The notes below the pieces were generated by a model. That model was not told where the DNA came from, made no database searches, and saw only the letters and a list, made by a program, of their open reading frames with translations. Made by a program: the position numbers and the translations under genes. 42,216 nucleotides of DNA from CAZKMM01 sp964553915. GTDB lineage: Bacteria; RBG-13-61-14; DRUE01. The stretch is taken from the NCBI GenBank assembly GCA_964553915.1, contig CAZKMM010000004.1, forward strand, positions 1-42,216, written 5' to 3'. Below are positions 1-7,610 of this stretch, piece by piece (position 1 is the first letter of the stretch; every line of letters starts with the position of its first letter).

Positions 1-676
1 AAGGACAGGAAAGAATTATCTCTGCCCGGGCAGAAATACTCAAAAACTTCATTCCCGGGGGCAGTTCCCAGACCCGGCGCCCCTTCATATTCAAAACCAG
101 CCCAAAGGCAGAATCATAAATAAACTCTTCCTCCGGGTCAAAATTGATATACCACAAATAGGTCTCACGCTCCCAGAGCCGGTTTAAATTCCGCTCATAA
201 ACATAAATCTTTTTTGCCATCGGGTCGCCAAAAACAATGTAATTCCCCTTGGGACTGAGCAGGGAATAAAAATAGCGGTAAGGATTAGAAGCACTCAAAA
301 GCTCCTTGCCGGTGCCATCAGCTATATGAACCGTTAAATCCAAGGTGGTATGAGGACCGGTTTTCGGCACTGAACTGGTCTGATACAAAACTACCTGCCC
401 GTCTCTGCTTATCCCCACCCCGCAGATATACTTAAAATCTTTTTTCTTCCAGACCTGCTTGCCCCGGGCATTAAAATAACTGAGCCAATCTTTACCATAA
501 ACCACAAAATCCCCGGAACTGGTTGCCAGCTTTATCCCCTGAATTGCGGACTTAAAACTCTTGATAAACAAAGGAGCAAAGGCTTGTTTTTTCTTTGCCC
601 TCCCTTCCAGCGAGGAAAATCCGAACAAAAAAATCAAAAATATTGCCAAAATTTTTTTAGAGAAAATTTCTTTCAT
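1..676 (-). CDS. Secreted propeller-like protein, 3' part cut by window edge
   Basis: Translating the minus strand from ATG at 674-676 gives an open frame of about 225 residues that runs off the window start with no stop. The N-terminus has basic residues followed by a hydrophobic stretch (about residues 9-22) and then a charged segment, so it looks like a signal peptide. The rest has short repeated beta-type blocks such as GDFVVYGKDWLSYFN, SPKGNYIVFGDPMAKKIYVY and AFGLVLNMKGRRVWELP. These resemble blades of a WD40/PQQ-type beta-propeller. No catalytic motif is visible. It is divergent from the phosphofructokinase gene. The family assignment is inference; the open frame and signal peptide are directly seen. 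The function is unknown. Confidence 0.6.
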   Translation of the reverse strand, partial: MKEIFSKKILAIFLIFLFGFSSLEGRAKKKQAFAPLFIKSFKSAIQGIKLATSSGDFVVYGKDWLSYFNARGKQVWKKKDFKYICGVGISRDGQVVLYQTSSVPKTGPHTTLDLTVHIADGTGKELLSASNPYRYFYSLLSPKGNYIVFGDPMAKKIYVYERNLNRLWERETYLWYINFDPEEEFIYDSAFGLVLNMKGRRVWELPPGMKFLSISARAEIILSCP

Positions 677-724
677 TGCTCTGATTAAATTTAACTTTAT
701 TTTGCAGGGAAATGCAATTTTTAT

Positions 725-753
725 TTGAAAAGAGAAGCAGGTATTATTAAGAT
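725..753 (+). promoter_or_regulatory. Putative sigma70 promoter of the phosphofructokinase gene
   Basis: TTGAAA (725-730) and TAAGAT (748-753) are separated by 17 bp and lie 32 bp upstream of the ATG at 785. A good ribosome binding site (GGAGAAG) sits just before that ATG. The -35 box matches consensus at 5 of 6 positions and the -10 at 4 of 6. The surrounding 108-bp gap is AT-rich and divergent. Confidence 0.4.
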
Positions 754-784
754 TACTTAAAATTTAAAAAACAGGAGAAGCAAG

Positions 785-1822
785 ATGAGCAAACGGGTGG
801 GAATTTTAACCGGTGGGGGAGACTGTCCGGGATTAAATGCGGTAATTCGGGCGGTGGTGGTGAAAGGAATGCGGGCTTATAATTTTAAAATCATTGGCAT
901 CAAGAACGGCTGGGCCGGTCTGCTTGATTTTGAATGGGAGCCTTTAGACCGGGATAAGGTTTCCGGCATTCTCCATCGGGGCGGAACCATTCTCGGCACA
1001 AGCAGGACCAATCCGGTAAAATCTCAGGAGGTAAAGGAGCTGGCAATCCAGAACTACAAAAAACTCCGTCTGGATGCCCTGATTGCAGTAGGCGGAGAAG
1101 ATACTCTAGGAGCCGGGCTGGCTCTTTACAAAGAAGGATTAAACATTGTTGGGGTGCCCAAAACCATAGACAATGATGTGGGCGGAACCGATTTCACCTT
1201 TGGATTTGATACCGCGGTCCAGATTGCCACTGAAGCGATTGACCGACTCCATACCACTGCAGAATCTCACCACCGGATTGTGGTAGTGGAAGTAATGGGC
1301 AGGCACGCAGGATGGATTGCCGCTTATGCCGGGATTGCTGGCGGAGCGGATGTGGTTCTGGTCCCAGAGGTGCCTTTTAAACTGGAAGATGTGGTGCAGG
1401 TAATCAATGCCCGCCGGGAGCGGGGAAAGACCTTCAGCATTGTGGTAATTGCCGAGGGAGCCTTCCCGGAGGGGAAAAAAGACAAATACCTGAAAAGCGA
1501 GCGGAAAGATGAATATGGTCATATTCAACTGGGCGGAGTGGGAGTTGCTTTAGCCAAAGACCTGGAAAAATTAACCGGGATGGAATGCAGAACCACGATT
1601 TTAGGTCATGTTCAGCGGGGAGGCTCTCCCACTGCTTTTGACCGGGTGCTTGCTACCCGCTACGGCATCTGTGCGGTGGATATGGTTGCCAACCAGCAGT
1701 GGGGAATGATGGCAAGCCTTCAGGGAACCAAGGTGGAGCCGGTGCCAATGGAGGAAGCATTAAAAGAAGAAAAAAAGCTCCCCAGGGAGCTTTATGAAGT
1801 GGCAAAAGTATTTTTCGGATAA
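785..1822 (+). CDS. pfp: 6-phosphofructokinase, group III, predicted PPi-dependent
   Basis: This cytoplasmic glycolytic enzyme phosphorylates fructose 6-phosphate to the 1,6-bisphosphate. The 345 residues show the family motifs in order: GGGDCPGLN (10-18), GGEDT (103-107), PKTIDND (125-131, with catalytic Asp129) and MGRHAG (171-176). The phosphoryl-donor positions are informative. The site that is Gly104 in the E. coli ATP enzyme is Asp106 here, and Gly124 is Lys126. The Asp plus Lys pair is the known signature of pyrophosphate-using enzymes, including actinobacterial-type ones with GGEDT. The start has a good GGAGAAG site. It is followed after 12 bp by a PLP enzyme. Identity as a phosphofructokinase is near certain; PPi use is inference from two residues. 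Confidence 0.95.
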   Translation: MSKRVGILTGGGDCPGLNAVIRAVVVKGMRAYNFKIIGIKNGWAGLLDFEWEPLDRDKVSGILHRGGTILGTSRTNPVKSQEVKELAIQNYKKLRLDALIAVGGEDTLGAGLALYKEGLNIVGVPKTIDNDVGGTDFTFGFDTAVQIATEAIDRLHTTAESHHRIVVVEVMGRHAGWIAAYAGIAGGADVVLVPEVPFKLEDVVQVINARRERGKTFSIVVIAEGAFPEGKKDKYLKSERKDEYGHIQLGGVGVALAKDLEKLTGMECRTTILGHVQRGGSPTAFDRVLATRYGICAVDMVANQQWGMMASLQGTKVEPVPMEEALKEEKKLPRELYEVAKVFFG

Positions 1823-1834
1823 GGTGGAAAGATT

Positions 1835-2941
1835 TTGGAAAGACAAAGAGCTTTATTTACCAGATTTCCTCAGCTGGCTGGAAAAATTCCCTGGCTTGCC
1901 CTCGGGGTCTTTCCCACCCCGGTTGAAAGAGCAGAAAAAATAGGCATCTGGATGGGGGTAAAGGATTTTTATATCAAGCGGGATGACCTTTCCCATCCAG
2001 AATACGGCGGGAACAAGGTCAGGAAGCTGGAGTTTTTGCTCGCTGATGCCCAGAGGCTGGGAAGGAGAGCGGTTTTAACCATTGGTGCCTGGGGCTCAAA
2101 TCATATTCTGGCAACCACGATTTTTGCAAAAAAGCTCGGGCTAAAACCCCTGTGCGTGATGATTCCCCAGCCTGCCCAGCATTATGCCCGAAAAAATCTG
2201 CTTTTAAATTATGCTCTGGGCTGTGAACTGAACTTTGCCAGAAACGAGCTGGCACTGGCAGGCAAATTAGCTCAGGTTTATCTGAAACACTGGCAGAGGG
2301 GGGAGCGAGCTTATTTTATCTGGGCAGGAGGCTCCACCCCGCTCGGAGTTTTGGGATATGTCAATGCCGGCTTGGAGCTGGCAGAACAGATTAAGGAAAA
2401 AATGCTTCCAGAACCGGATTATATCTTCTGTGCGGTGGGAAGCTGTGGCACCTTTGCCGGGCTGGTGCTCGGCACCAAACTTGCCGGGCTTAAATCCAAA
2501 GTGGTGGGGGTGCGGGTTTATGAGAGAATTGGAGCTAATTCTTATTTCAGTTTCTGGCTTGCCCGCTCCTTGCTCAGGCTTCTGAAAAAAGCGGACCCGG
2601 ATTTTCCCTCCTTAAAAATCTCTCCCCGGGACTTTGTTATCCTGCATAACTATGCAGGAAAAGGATATGCTTATTTCACCCGGGAAGGAATTGAAGCGGT
2701 TAAGGTGATGGAATCGCAGGAGGGAATCAGGCTGGAAGGAACCTACACCGGAAAAACCCTGGCAGGAATTATTGACCTTGCCCGAAAAGGCGAGCTTGGG
2801 GGAAAGAGCGTGCTTTTTGTCAATACCTACAATTCCCGACCATTAGATAAGCTGGTGGAAAAGCTCCCTGACTGGCAGGAGCTTCCCGGAGAATTCCATC
2901 ACTGTTTTACCAGCCAGATTCAGGAGGAAGAGGTGAGATGA
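1835..2941 (+). CDS. D-cysteine desulfhydrase / ACC deaminase-family PLP enzyme
   Basis: This is a fold-type II pyridoxal-phosphate enzyme of 368 residues. GGNKVRKLEF (58-67) carries the expected Schiff-base lysine, Lys61, and GSNH (87-90) is the usual substrate-carboxylate loop. GSCGTFAG in the middle resembles the phosphate-binding glycine loop, and NTYNSRPL near the C-terminus fits the family. Characterised members release sulfide, ammonia and pyruvate from D-cysteine or deaminate ACC; the substrate here cannot be read from sequence. The start is TTG, chosen because GGTGGAAAG lies just upstream and the frame has no better start. Its end overlaps the next gene by 4 bp (ATGA), so the two are probably translationally coupled. 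Confidence 0.8.
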   Translation: MERQRALFTRFPQLAGKIPWLALGVFPTPVERAEKIGIWMGVKDFYIKRDDLSHPEYGGNKVRKLEFLLADAQRLGRRAVLTIGAWGSNHILATTIFAKKLGLKPLCVMIPQPAQHYARKNLLLNYALGCELNFARNELALAGKLAQVYLKHWQRGERAYFIWAGGSTPLGVLGYVNAGLELAEQIKEKMLPEPDYIFCAVGSCGTFAGLVLGTKLAGLKSKVVGVRVYERIGANSYFSFWLARSLLRLLKKADPDFPSLKISPRDFVILHNYAGKGYAYFTREGIEAVKVMESQEGIRLEGTYTGKTLAGIIDLARKGELGGKSVLFVNTYNSRPLDKLVEKLPDWQELPGEFHHCFTSQIQEEEVR

Positions 2942-4050
2942 ATAAATATTTCTGGGGGCTGGGGATTTTTCTCTTTTCCCTGCTCGCTTTTGCCCGGGAG
3001 CCGGTTTATGTTTTTCTGGAGCCGGATGGCTCGCCAGGAAAGCCTCATCAACTCACTGAGCAGGATATGAGACTGCATCTGATGGACAATTTCTTCTACA
3101 CTGAGAGCTATTTTTTCATTGCCTATCTGGAGAGCGGAGAGATTGCCTATCTTAACCTGATTGTCTCCAATATGAGCACCAAAAAGCATCAGCCTGCTCT
3201 TACCCTGACCATCATCACCCCGGAGCGGGAGCGTCTTAGCACAGAAAAGGATTTTTCTCCCCAGGATTTAAAAATCTCGGAAAAGGGCTTTGAGCTTCGG
3301 ATTGGAGATAATCTCCTTGCCGGCACCGCTAAGCATCTTCGCCTGAAAGTAAGCCAGGCAGGGCTGGGCTTGGACCTGGAGTTTATCAGTCCGGTTTCCG
3401 GGGTAAAAATTGGAGATGGTTGTGCCTGGTTCGGGAAAGATAAAAAGATATTTTACTGCATTAACTACCCGGCTCCTCGCTCCCGGATTAAAGGAAAAAT
3501 TTACTATCAGGGAAAAGAAGTTCCTGCCTCGGGCTGGGGATATGTTGACCACTGCTGGTATAATGCCAGCACCACAGATTTTGAAAAGGTCTGGCATAAT
3601 CTGAAATTCTTTTCTCCCCAGCTTAACCTGATTCTCACCAGCTTTACCACTCCGGAGAGATTTGGCTCTCAAAGGGTGGGAGTGGCTTTTTTGGTAAATG
3701 ATGAGGAAGTAATTGACGCAACCACTCAAATCAAGGTTCAGGAATCCTGCCATCAGTATGACCCGAACGGAGGGAAAAATTACCCCGGGCGTTTGATTTT
3801 TGAGCTGAATTTTCCCAGCCAGAAGGCAGAGGTTGATTTTGATTCTTCAAGGCTGGTGGAAAAGATGGATGTTCTGGAGAAATTAAATAAAGGAGCCGGA
3901 AGCCGGGCTTTAAAATGGCTCATCAATACCTTTATCTGTCAGCCTTATTACTACCGCTCCTTTGGAAAGACCGAGCTGAAGCTGAGCTCAGAGCAGAGCA
4001 CCAAGAACATCAAAGGAGAAGCAAGCTGTGAGGTAATTTTTGTTAAATGA
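2938..4050 (+). CDS. Secreted CrtC/Svf1/AttH-like lipocalin-fold protein
   Basis: The 370-residue product begins with a clear signal peptide (MNKYFWGLGIFLFSLLAFA, then a charged mature N-terminus), so it is exported. The body is beta-rich. A central segment with APRSRIKGKIYYQGKEV followed by GWGYVDHCWYN resembles the carotenoid 1,2-hydratase (CrtC)/AttH/Svf1 family, where a conserved His-Asp/His-containing GxGYxDHxW motif sits between the two lipocalin-like halves. Known members hydrate carotenoids or bind lipids. No carotenoid genes are in view, so a lipid-binding or lipid-modifying role in the periplasm is the safer guess. It overlaps the PLP enzyme gene by 4 bp and converges with the gap-broken gene at 4043. 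The family call is moderate; the substrate is unknown. Confidence 0.6.
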   Translation: MNKYFWGLGIFLFSLLAFAREPVYVFLEPDGSPGKPHQLTEQDMRLHLMDNFFYTESYFFIAYLESGEIAYLNLIVSNMSTKKHQPALTLTIITPERERLSTEKDFSPQDLKISEKGFELRIGDNLLAGTAKHLRLKVSQAGLGLDLEFISPVSGVKIGDGCAWFGKDKKIFYCINYPAPRSRIKGKIYYQGKEVPASGWGYVDHCWYNASTTDFEKVWHNLKFFSPQLNLILTSFTTPERFGSQRVGVAFLVNDEEVIDATTQIKVQESCHQYDPNGGKNYPGRLIFELNFPSQKAEVDFDSSRLVEKMDVLEKLNKGAGSRALKWLINTFICQPYYYRSFGKTELKLSSEQSTKNIKGEASCEVIFVK

Positions 4051-4237
4051 CTCTTTCCTGGCTGAACAATCTCTTCACTTTCTTCTGTAAATTTTCTATC
4101 TTTTCAATTAAGCGTTCTCTGGTCATANNNNNNNNNNNNNNNNNNNNNNNNNNNNNNNNNNNNNNNNNNNNNNNNNNNNNNNNNNNNNNNNNNNNNNNNN
4201 NNNNNNNNNNNNNNNNNNNNNNNNNNNCTCTGGTCAT
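4043..4237 (-). CDS. Small gene downstream of MNT, interrupted by the assembly gap
   Basis: The minus-strand start ATG at 4235-4237 overlaps the stop of the MNT nucleotidyltransferase gene (ATGA), the usual arrangement for a coupled MNT/HEPN pair. Only MTR plus part of a codon is visible before the N run. On the far side of the gap the frame reads MTRERLIEKIENLQKKVKRL and continues to a stop at 4043. The same 11 bases, CTCTGGTCATA, occur on both edges of the gap. If the two edges are the same place, the protein is only 27 residues, a coiled-coil-like stub. If the gap is real, a full HEPN-type partner could be hidden. No HEPN motif (Rx4-6H) is visible in what remains. Confidence 0.35.
   Translation of the reverse strand: MTRXXXXXXXXXXXXXXXXXXXXXXXXXXXXXXXXXXMTRERLIEKIENLQKKVKRLFSQERVI
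4128..4227. other. Assembly gap of 100 N with identical 11-bp flanks
   Basis: Exactly 100 N lie between two copies of CTCTGGTCATA (4117-4127 and 4228-4238). A round gap of 100 usually means unknown length. The shared flank suggests that the two contig ends overlap, or that a short repeat stopped assembly. Confidence 0.95.
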
Positions 4238-4590
4238 AATCTCCCATAAAGAATCTTTCCCTTTTTCAAGGCTTGGGAAATGATATGATTTTTAGAATCC
4301 TTAAACCGCTCAAACTCTTCCCGGCTGTAAAGCAAAAGGTCTTTAGCCAGTGGAATCTGGCTCAAAGATAAATAAAGCTGGTAAAGTGCCTCTACCCGGT
4401 TATCAGGAAGCTGGGGAGATTTTGCTTCAATAATAATTAAATCCAGGTCAGAATCCGCTCCAAAATCCCGGCTTAAGCTGGAGCCAAATTGAATAATTAA
4501 ATCAGGCTGGGCTTTTTCTACCAAAATCTTCACTACTTCTTGAATTATTTTCCGCTCAATTTTTTGATGATTTTTATCTGCCATCTTCAT
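4234..4590 (-). CDS. MNT-type nucleotidyltransferase domain protein
   Basis: This 118-residue protein has the minimal polymerase-beta nucleotidyltransferase signature: GSS at 36-38, then the metal-binding pair Asp48-Leu-Asp50, then a later acidic position at Asp84. The C-terminal segment AxKKGKILYGR is typical of MNT proteins. Many such proteins are the antitoxin half of HEPN-MNT toxin-antitoxin pairs, where they add AMP to the HEPN toxin. The downstream start codon overlaps this stop, as expected for a pair, but the partner lies in the N gap. It sits 30 bp behind the YghO-like gene and may share its transcript. Two possible starts (MKM or M at residue 3) differ little. The domain is clear; toxin-antitoxin function is inference. 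Confidence 0.8.
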   Translation of the reverse strand: MKMADKNHQKIERKIIQEVVKILVEKAQPDLIIQFGSSLSRDFGADSDLDLIIIEAKSPQLPDNRVEALYQLYLSLSQIPLAKDLLLYSREEFERFKDSKNHIISQALKKGKILYGRL

Positions 4591-4620
4591 TAAATTATTT
4601 TAACCTGATTTTACCTGCCT

Positions 4621-5736
4621 TTAAACCTCTATCTCATAAACCCGGTAGGTTTTATAAACATATCCGCCCATTCGCTCAATTGCCCGCCTCATCGGAGTAT
4701 TGGTCTCCAAAATCCAGCTCATCTCTCCCCACTTAAAGCCCATCTTCCTTGCGGAATTTAAGGTCTCCACATAAAATACTGCCCCTACTCCCATCCGGCG
4801 GTATTCTTCCTTTACTCCCAGAGCAAAGACCCGGCAGGATTCAAATTTATGAGTAAGAAGCTCAATGATTCTGGGAGTAAGGAGCCTGCCATTACATTTA
4901 ATCAAAACCTCATTAAGATTGGGAATGGTAATGCTCATTCCAATCGGCTTATTATTCACCAGAGCAAAAAAATTCAGCTCAGGAAACCTCCAGGCTAAAA
5001 GCCGAAGCTCTGCGGTATGATAGCGAAGCTCCTTTTCCGTCAGGGGAACCATTCCCCAGTTCTTCTCCCAGGCAGAATTATAAATCTCCACAAACCAGTC
5101 CATCTGCTGGTCAAAATTCTTCCAGTTCATATTTTGAATTTTTATCTCGTGCTTTTGCTTTAAAAGGTTGGCAAAGTTGACAATTGCCGGGTCCGGCTCA
5201 GTATCCGCGGTTGTCTTATAAGCTAAAAGGTCGATTGCTTTTCTCATTCCATAGCCTTCACAGAGCCTTTGATAATAAGCCGGGTTGTAGGTCATTAACA
5301 TCATCGGCGGAGAATCAAAACCATCAATTAACAGCCCGCACTCATCATTGATGGTAAAGTTAAATGGACCCTGCATCTTTACCTGCCCCTGTTCCTTGAG
5401 CCAGCTCCGGGCAGAATCAAACAGAGCACTGGCAACCTCCTGGTCATCAATAGATTCAAAAAACCCCCACTGCCCTACCTTCTCTCCCCAGTGCTGGTAA
5501 TAATGGTCATCCACCTGGGCGGTAATTCTTCCAACAATCTCTCCGTTCCGCTCTGCCAGGAAATACTGGGCACGGGCATGCTCAAAATAGGGATTTTCTT
5601 TAGGGTCCAGCTTTCGTTTCATATCAAAAATCAGGGGTGGCACCCAGTTTTTATCCCCCTGATATATCTTCCAGGGAAAGTAGATGAAATTTTTTAAATC
5701 TGACTTGCTCTCCACTCTTCTTACTTTCAGGCTCAT
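4621..5736 (-). CDS. YghO-like GNAT-fold N-acyltransferase
   Basis: The 371-residue protein matches the YghO-type family from memory. It opens with a KSDLKNFIYFPWKIYQGD segment and WVPPL, followed by NPYFEHARAQYFLAERNGEIVGRITAQVD, then GPFNFTINDECGLLIDGF with PPMMLMTYNP, and it ends with a GNAT-like LGVKEEYRRMGVGAVFY acetyl-CoA loop near residues 307-323. The reaction of this family is not established, but acyl transfer from acyl-CoA is expected. The ATG overlaps the stop of the CoA-transferase/GNAT gene by 4 bp, so the two are likely made together. It is the second GNAT fold in this operon, beside a deacetylase-family gene, which suggests a shared acylation theme. Family identity is good; the substrate is unknown. 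Confidence 0.75.
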   Translation of the reverse strand: MSLKVRRVESKSDLKNFIYFPWKIYQGDKNWVPPLIFDMKRKLDPKENPYFEHARAQYFLAERNGEIVGRITAQVDDHYYQHWGEKVGQWGFFESIDDQEVASALFDSARSWLKEQGQVKMQGPFNFTINDECGLLIDGFDSPPMMLMTYNPAYYQRLCEGYGMRKAIDLLAYKTTADTEPDPAIVNFANLLKQKHEIKIQNMNWKNFDQQMDWFVEIYNSAWEKNWGMVPLTEKELRYHTAELRLLAWRFPELNFFALVNNKPIGMSITIPNLNEVLIKCNGRLLTPRIIELLTHKFESCRVFALGVKEEYRRMGVGAVFYVETLNSARKMGFKWGEMSWILETNTPMRRAIERMGGYVYKTYRVYEIEV

Positions 5737-7610
5737 TTCTCTCCCCTCCTGATATTGCTGACTTCATCAAAGCGAAATTCTATCTCATAAGCTCCTTCCT
5801 GAAATTTAGTTTTGAGCTGATATCCACTATTCTCCAGAATCTTGAGCATTTTCCGATTATCTGCCAGAACCGAGGCGGTAAAGCCCACAATCCCCTGGCG
5901 ACGGGCAATCCGAATCAGATAATTAAGCAGAAAAGTGCCTATCCCCTGGTTCTGCCAGGGGTCTGCTACTTCTACTGCCACTTCAGCAAAATTTGTCCTT
6001 CGGTCAAGAATATACCGGGCAACTCCAACCAGTTTTTCTCCAGGCGGGTCGCCGAAAAAAGCTCCAATTGCCATCCGCTCCTGATAATCCAGAAGCACCT
6101 GAGGCTGAGCTTTAGGATGAGGCAGGGTGCGAAGCGGGGTGAAAAACCGAAGATAACGAGACTCATCAGAAAGCTCATAAAACATATCCCGGAGCTTTTC
6201 CTCATCATCTACTTTGAGCGGTCGGATAAAAAGCTTCACCCCACTTTTGGTGGTAAAAAAGGTCTCATATTCTTCCGGATAGATTGCTCCTGGTGGAGGA
6301 AGCTCCTGGTCCTGATAAACATATTTCATCTCCTTGGCACACTCCAGGAGCCAGGGACGAAATTTCGGATGAGCAATGCTGATTAACGCCATTGCCCGCT
6401 CCCGGATATTTTTCCCGTGCAAATAGGCAATTCCGTATTCGGTCACCACATAATGAACATCGCCCCGGGTGGTAACCACTCCTGAGCCTTCGGTTAAGCG
6501 GGGAACAATCCTTGATACCGTCCCTCCCCGAGCAGTGCTGGGAAGAGCGATAATCGGCTTGCCATAAGGAGAAAGAGAAGCTCCCCGGATAAAATCCGCC
6601 TGCCCCCCGATTCCGCTGTAAAACCTGGCTCCAATGCTGTCCGCATTTACCTGACCGGTAAGGTCAACTTCCAGAGCTACATTTATCGCCACCATCTTAT
6701 GGTTCTGGGCAATAATAAAAGGATTATTTACATAATCTGCCGGACGGAATTCAAACATCGGGTTATTGTCAATTAAATCGTAGAGCCGGCGTGAGCCCAT
6801 AGCAAAGCTGGCAATGATTTTCCCCTGATGCATCGTCTTCTTTTTGCCGGTAATTACTCCTTTTTCCACCAGCTCAATAAGCCCATCAGAAAAAACCTCG
6901 GTATGAATTCCCAGGTCTTTTCGGTCAGAAAGAAATTTAAGCACCGCATTGGGAATTACCCCGATGCCCATCTCCAGAGTGGACTCATTTTCCACCAGCT
7001 TTGCCACATTCTCTGCTACTTTAAGCTGAACCTCGTTCGGCTCCGGATAGCTGTATTCAAGAATCGGCTCATCATATTCCACAATCAGGTCAAGCTCGCT
7101 TATATGAACAAAGCTATCTCCCAGAGTTCTGGGCATCCGGGAATTGACCTGAGCAATAACCAGCTGTGCGGTTTCTATCGCAGGTTTGGTAATGTCCACG
7201 CTTACCCCCAGCGAGCAGTATCCGTGCTGGTCCGGAGGAGAGACCTGAACCAATGCCACATCTATATCTATCCTTCCCGAGCGAATCAGCTTGGGAATCT
7301 CGCTGAGCATCACCGGGATATAATCTGCCCTTCCCTCTGCCACCGCTTCCCTGGTGCCGGGACCAATAAAAAAGGTATTGGGACGAAACTGGTAAGAAAA
7401 TTTTTCCTGAACATAAGGCGCCTGGCTCAGAGTTAAAAGATGGAACAGCTCCAGGTCTTCCAGGCTCTCGCCTTTTTCCACCAAAGCTTTTGTCAGTGCC
7501 TGAGGCTCTCCACAAGCGGTGCTGATAAAAATATGAGAGCCGGGCTTGATCCGGGAAATCGCTTCTTCCACTGAAGCCAGCCTGGAGTGATATTCCTTCT
7601 CCCAGCTCAT
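5733..7610 (-). CDS. Acetyl-CoA hydrolase/4-hydroxybutyrate CoA-transferase fused to a C-terminal GNAT domain
   Basis: Residues 1 to about 445 form a class I CoA-transferase of the acetyl-CoA hydrolase/AbfT type: HGYCSLGVSVD (129-139), EMGIGVIPNAV (213-223) and HTEVFSDG (236-243). Glu238 falls where the catalytic glutamate is expected and even shares its number with clostridial AbfT. Residues about 457-610 are a GNAT acetyltransferase with the acetyl-CoA loop DPWQNQGIGTF (550-560). The fusion therefore joins CoA-ester chemistry to an acetyl-group donor enzyme. It follows the deacetylase-family gene with a 1-bp overlap (TAATG) and overlaps the YghO-like gene by 4 bp. The usual CoA-transferase is about 430-450 residues, so the extra length is the GNAT domain. 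Domain calls are strong; the acyl substrate is not known. Confidence 0.9.
   Translation of the reverse strand: MSWEKEYHSRLASVEEAISRIKPGSHIFISTACGEPQALTKALVEKGESLEDLELFHLLTLSQAPYVQEKFSYQFRPNTFFIGPGTREAVAEGRADYIPVMLSEIPKLIRSGRIDIDVALVQVSPPDQHGYCSLGVSVDITKPAIETAQLVIAQVNSRMPRTLGDSFVHISELDLIVEYDEPILEYSYPEPNEVQLKVAENVAKLVENESTLEMGIGVIPNAVLKFLSDRKDLGIHTEVFSDGLIELVEKGVITGKKKTMHQGKIIASFAMGSRRLYDLIDNNPMFEFRPADYVNNPFIIAQNHKMVAINVALEVDLTGQVNADSIGARFYSGIGGQADFIRGASLSPYGKPIIALPSTARGGTVSRIVPRLTEGSGVVTTRGDVHYVVTEYGIAYLHGKNIRERAMALISIAHPKFRPWLLECAKEMKYVYQDQELPPPGAIYPEEYETFFTTKSGVKLFIRPLKVDDEEKLRDMFYELSDESRYLRFFTPLRTLPHPKAQPQVLLDYQERMAIGAFFGDPPGEKLVGVARYILDRRTNFAEVAVEVADPWQNQGIGTFLLNYLIRIARRQGIVGFTASVLADNRKMLKILENSGYQLKTKFQEGAYEIEFRFDEVSNIRRGEK

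Noticed and set aside
6828..7436. Open frame of 202 residues on the plus strand
   Set aside because: It is antisense to the CoA-transferase domain, which is certain, and has no family pattern or ribosome site.
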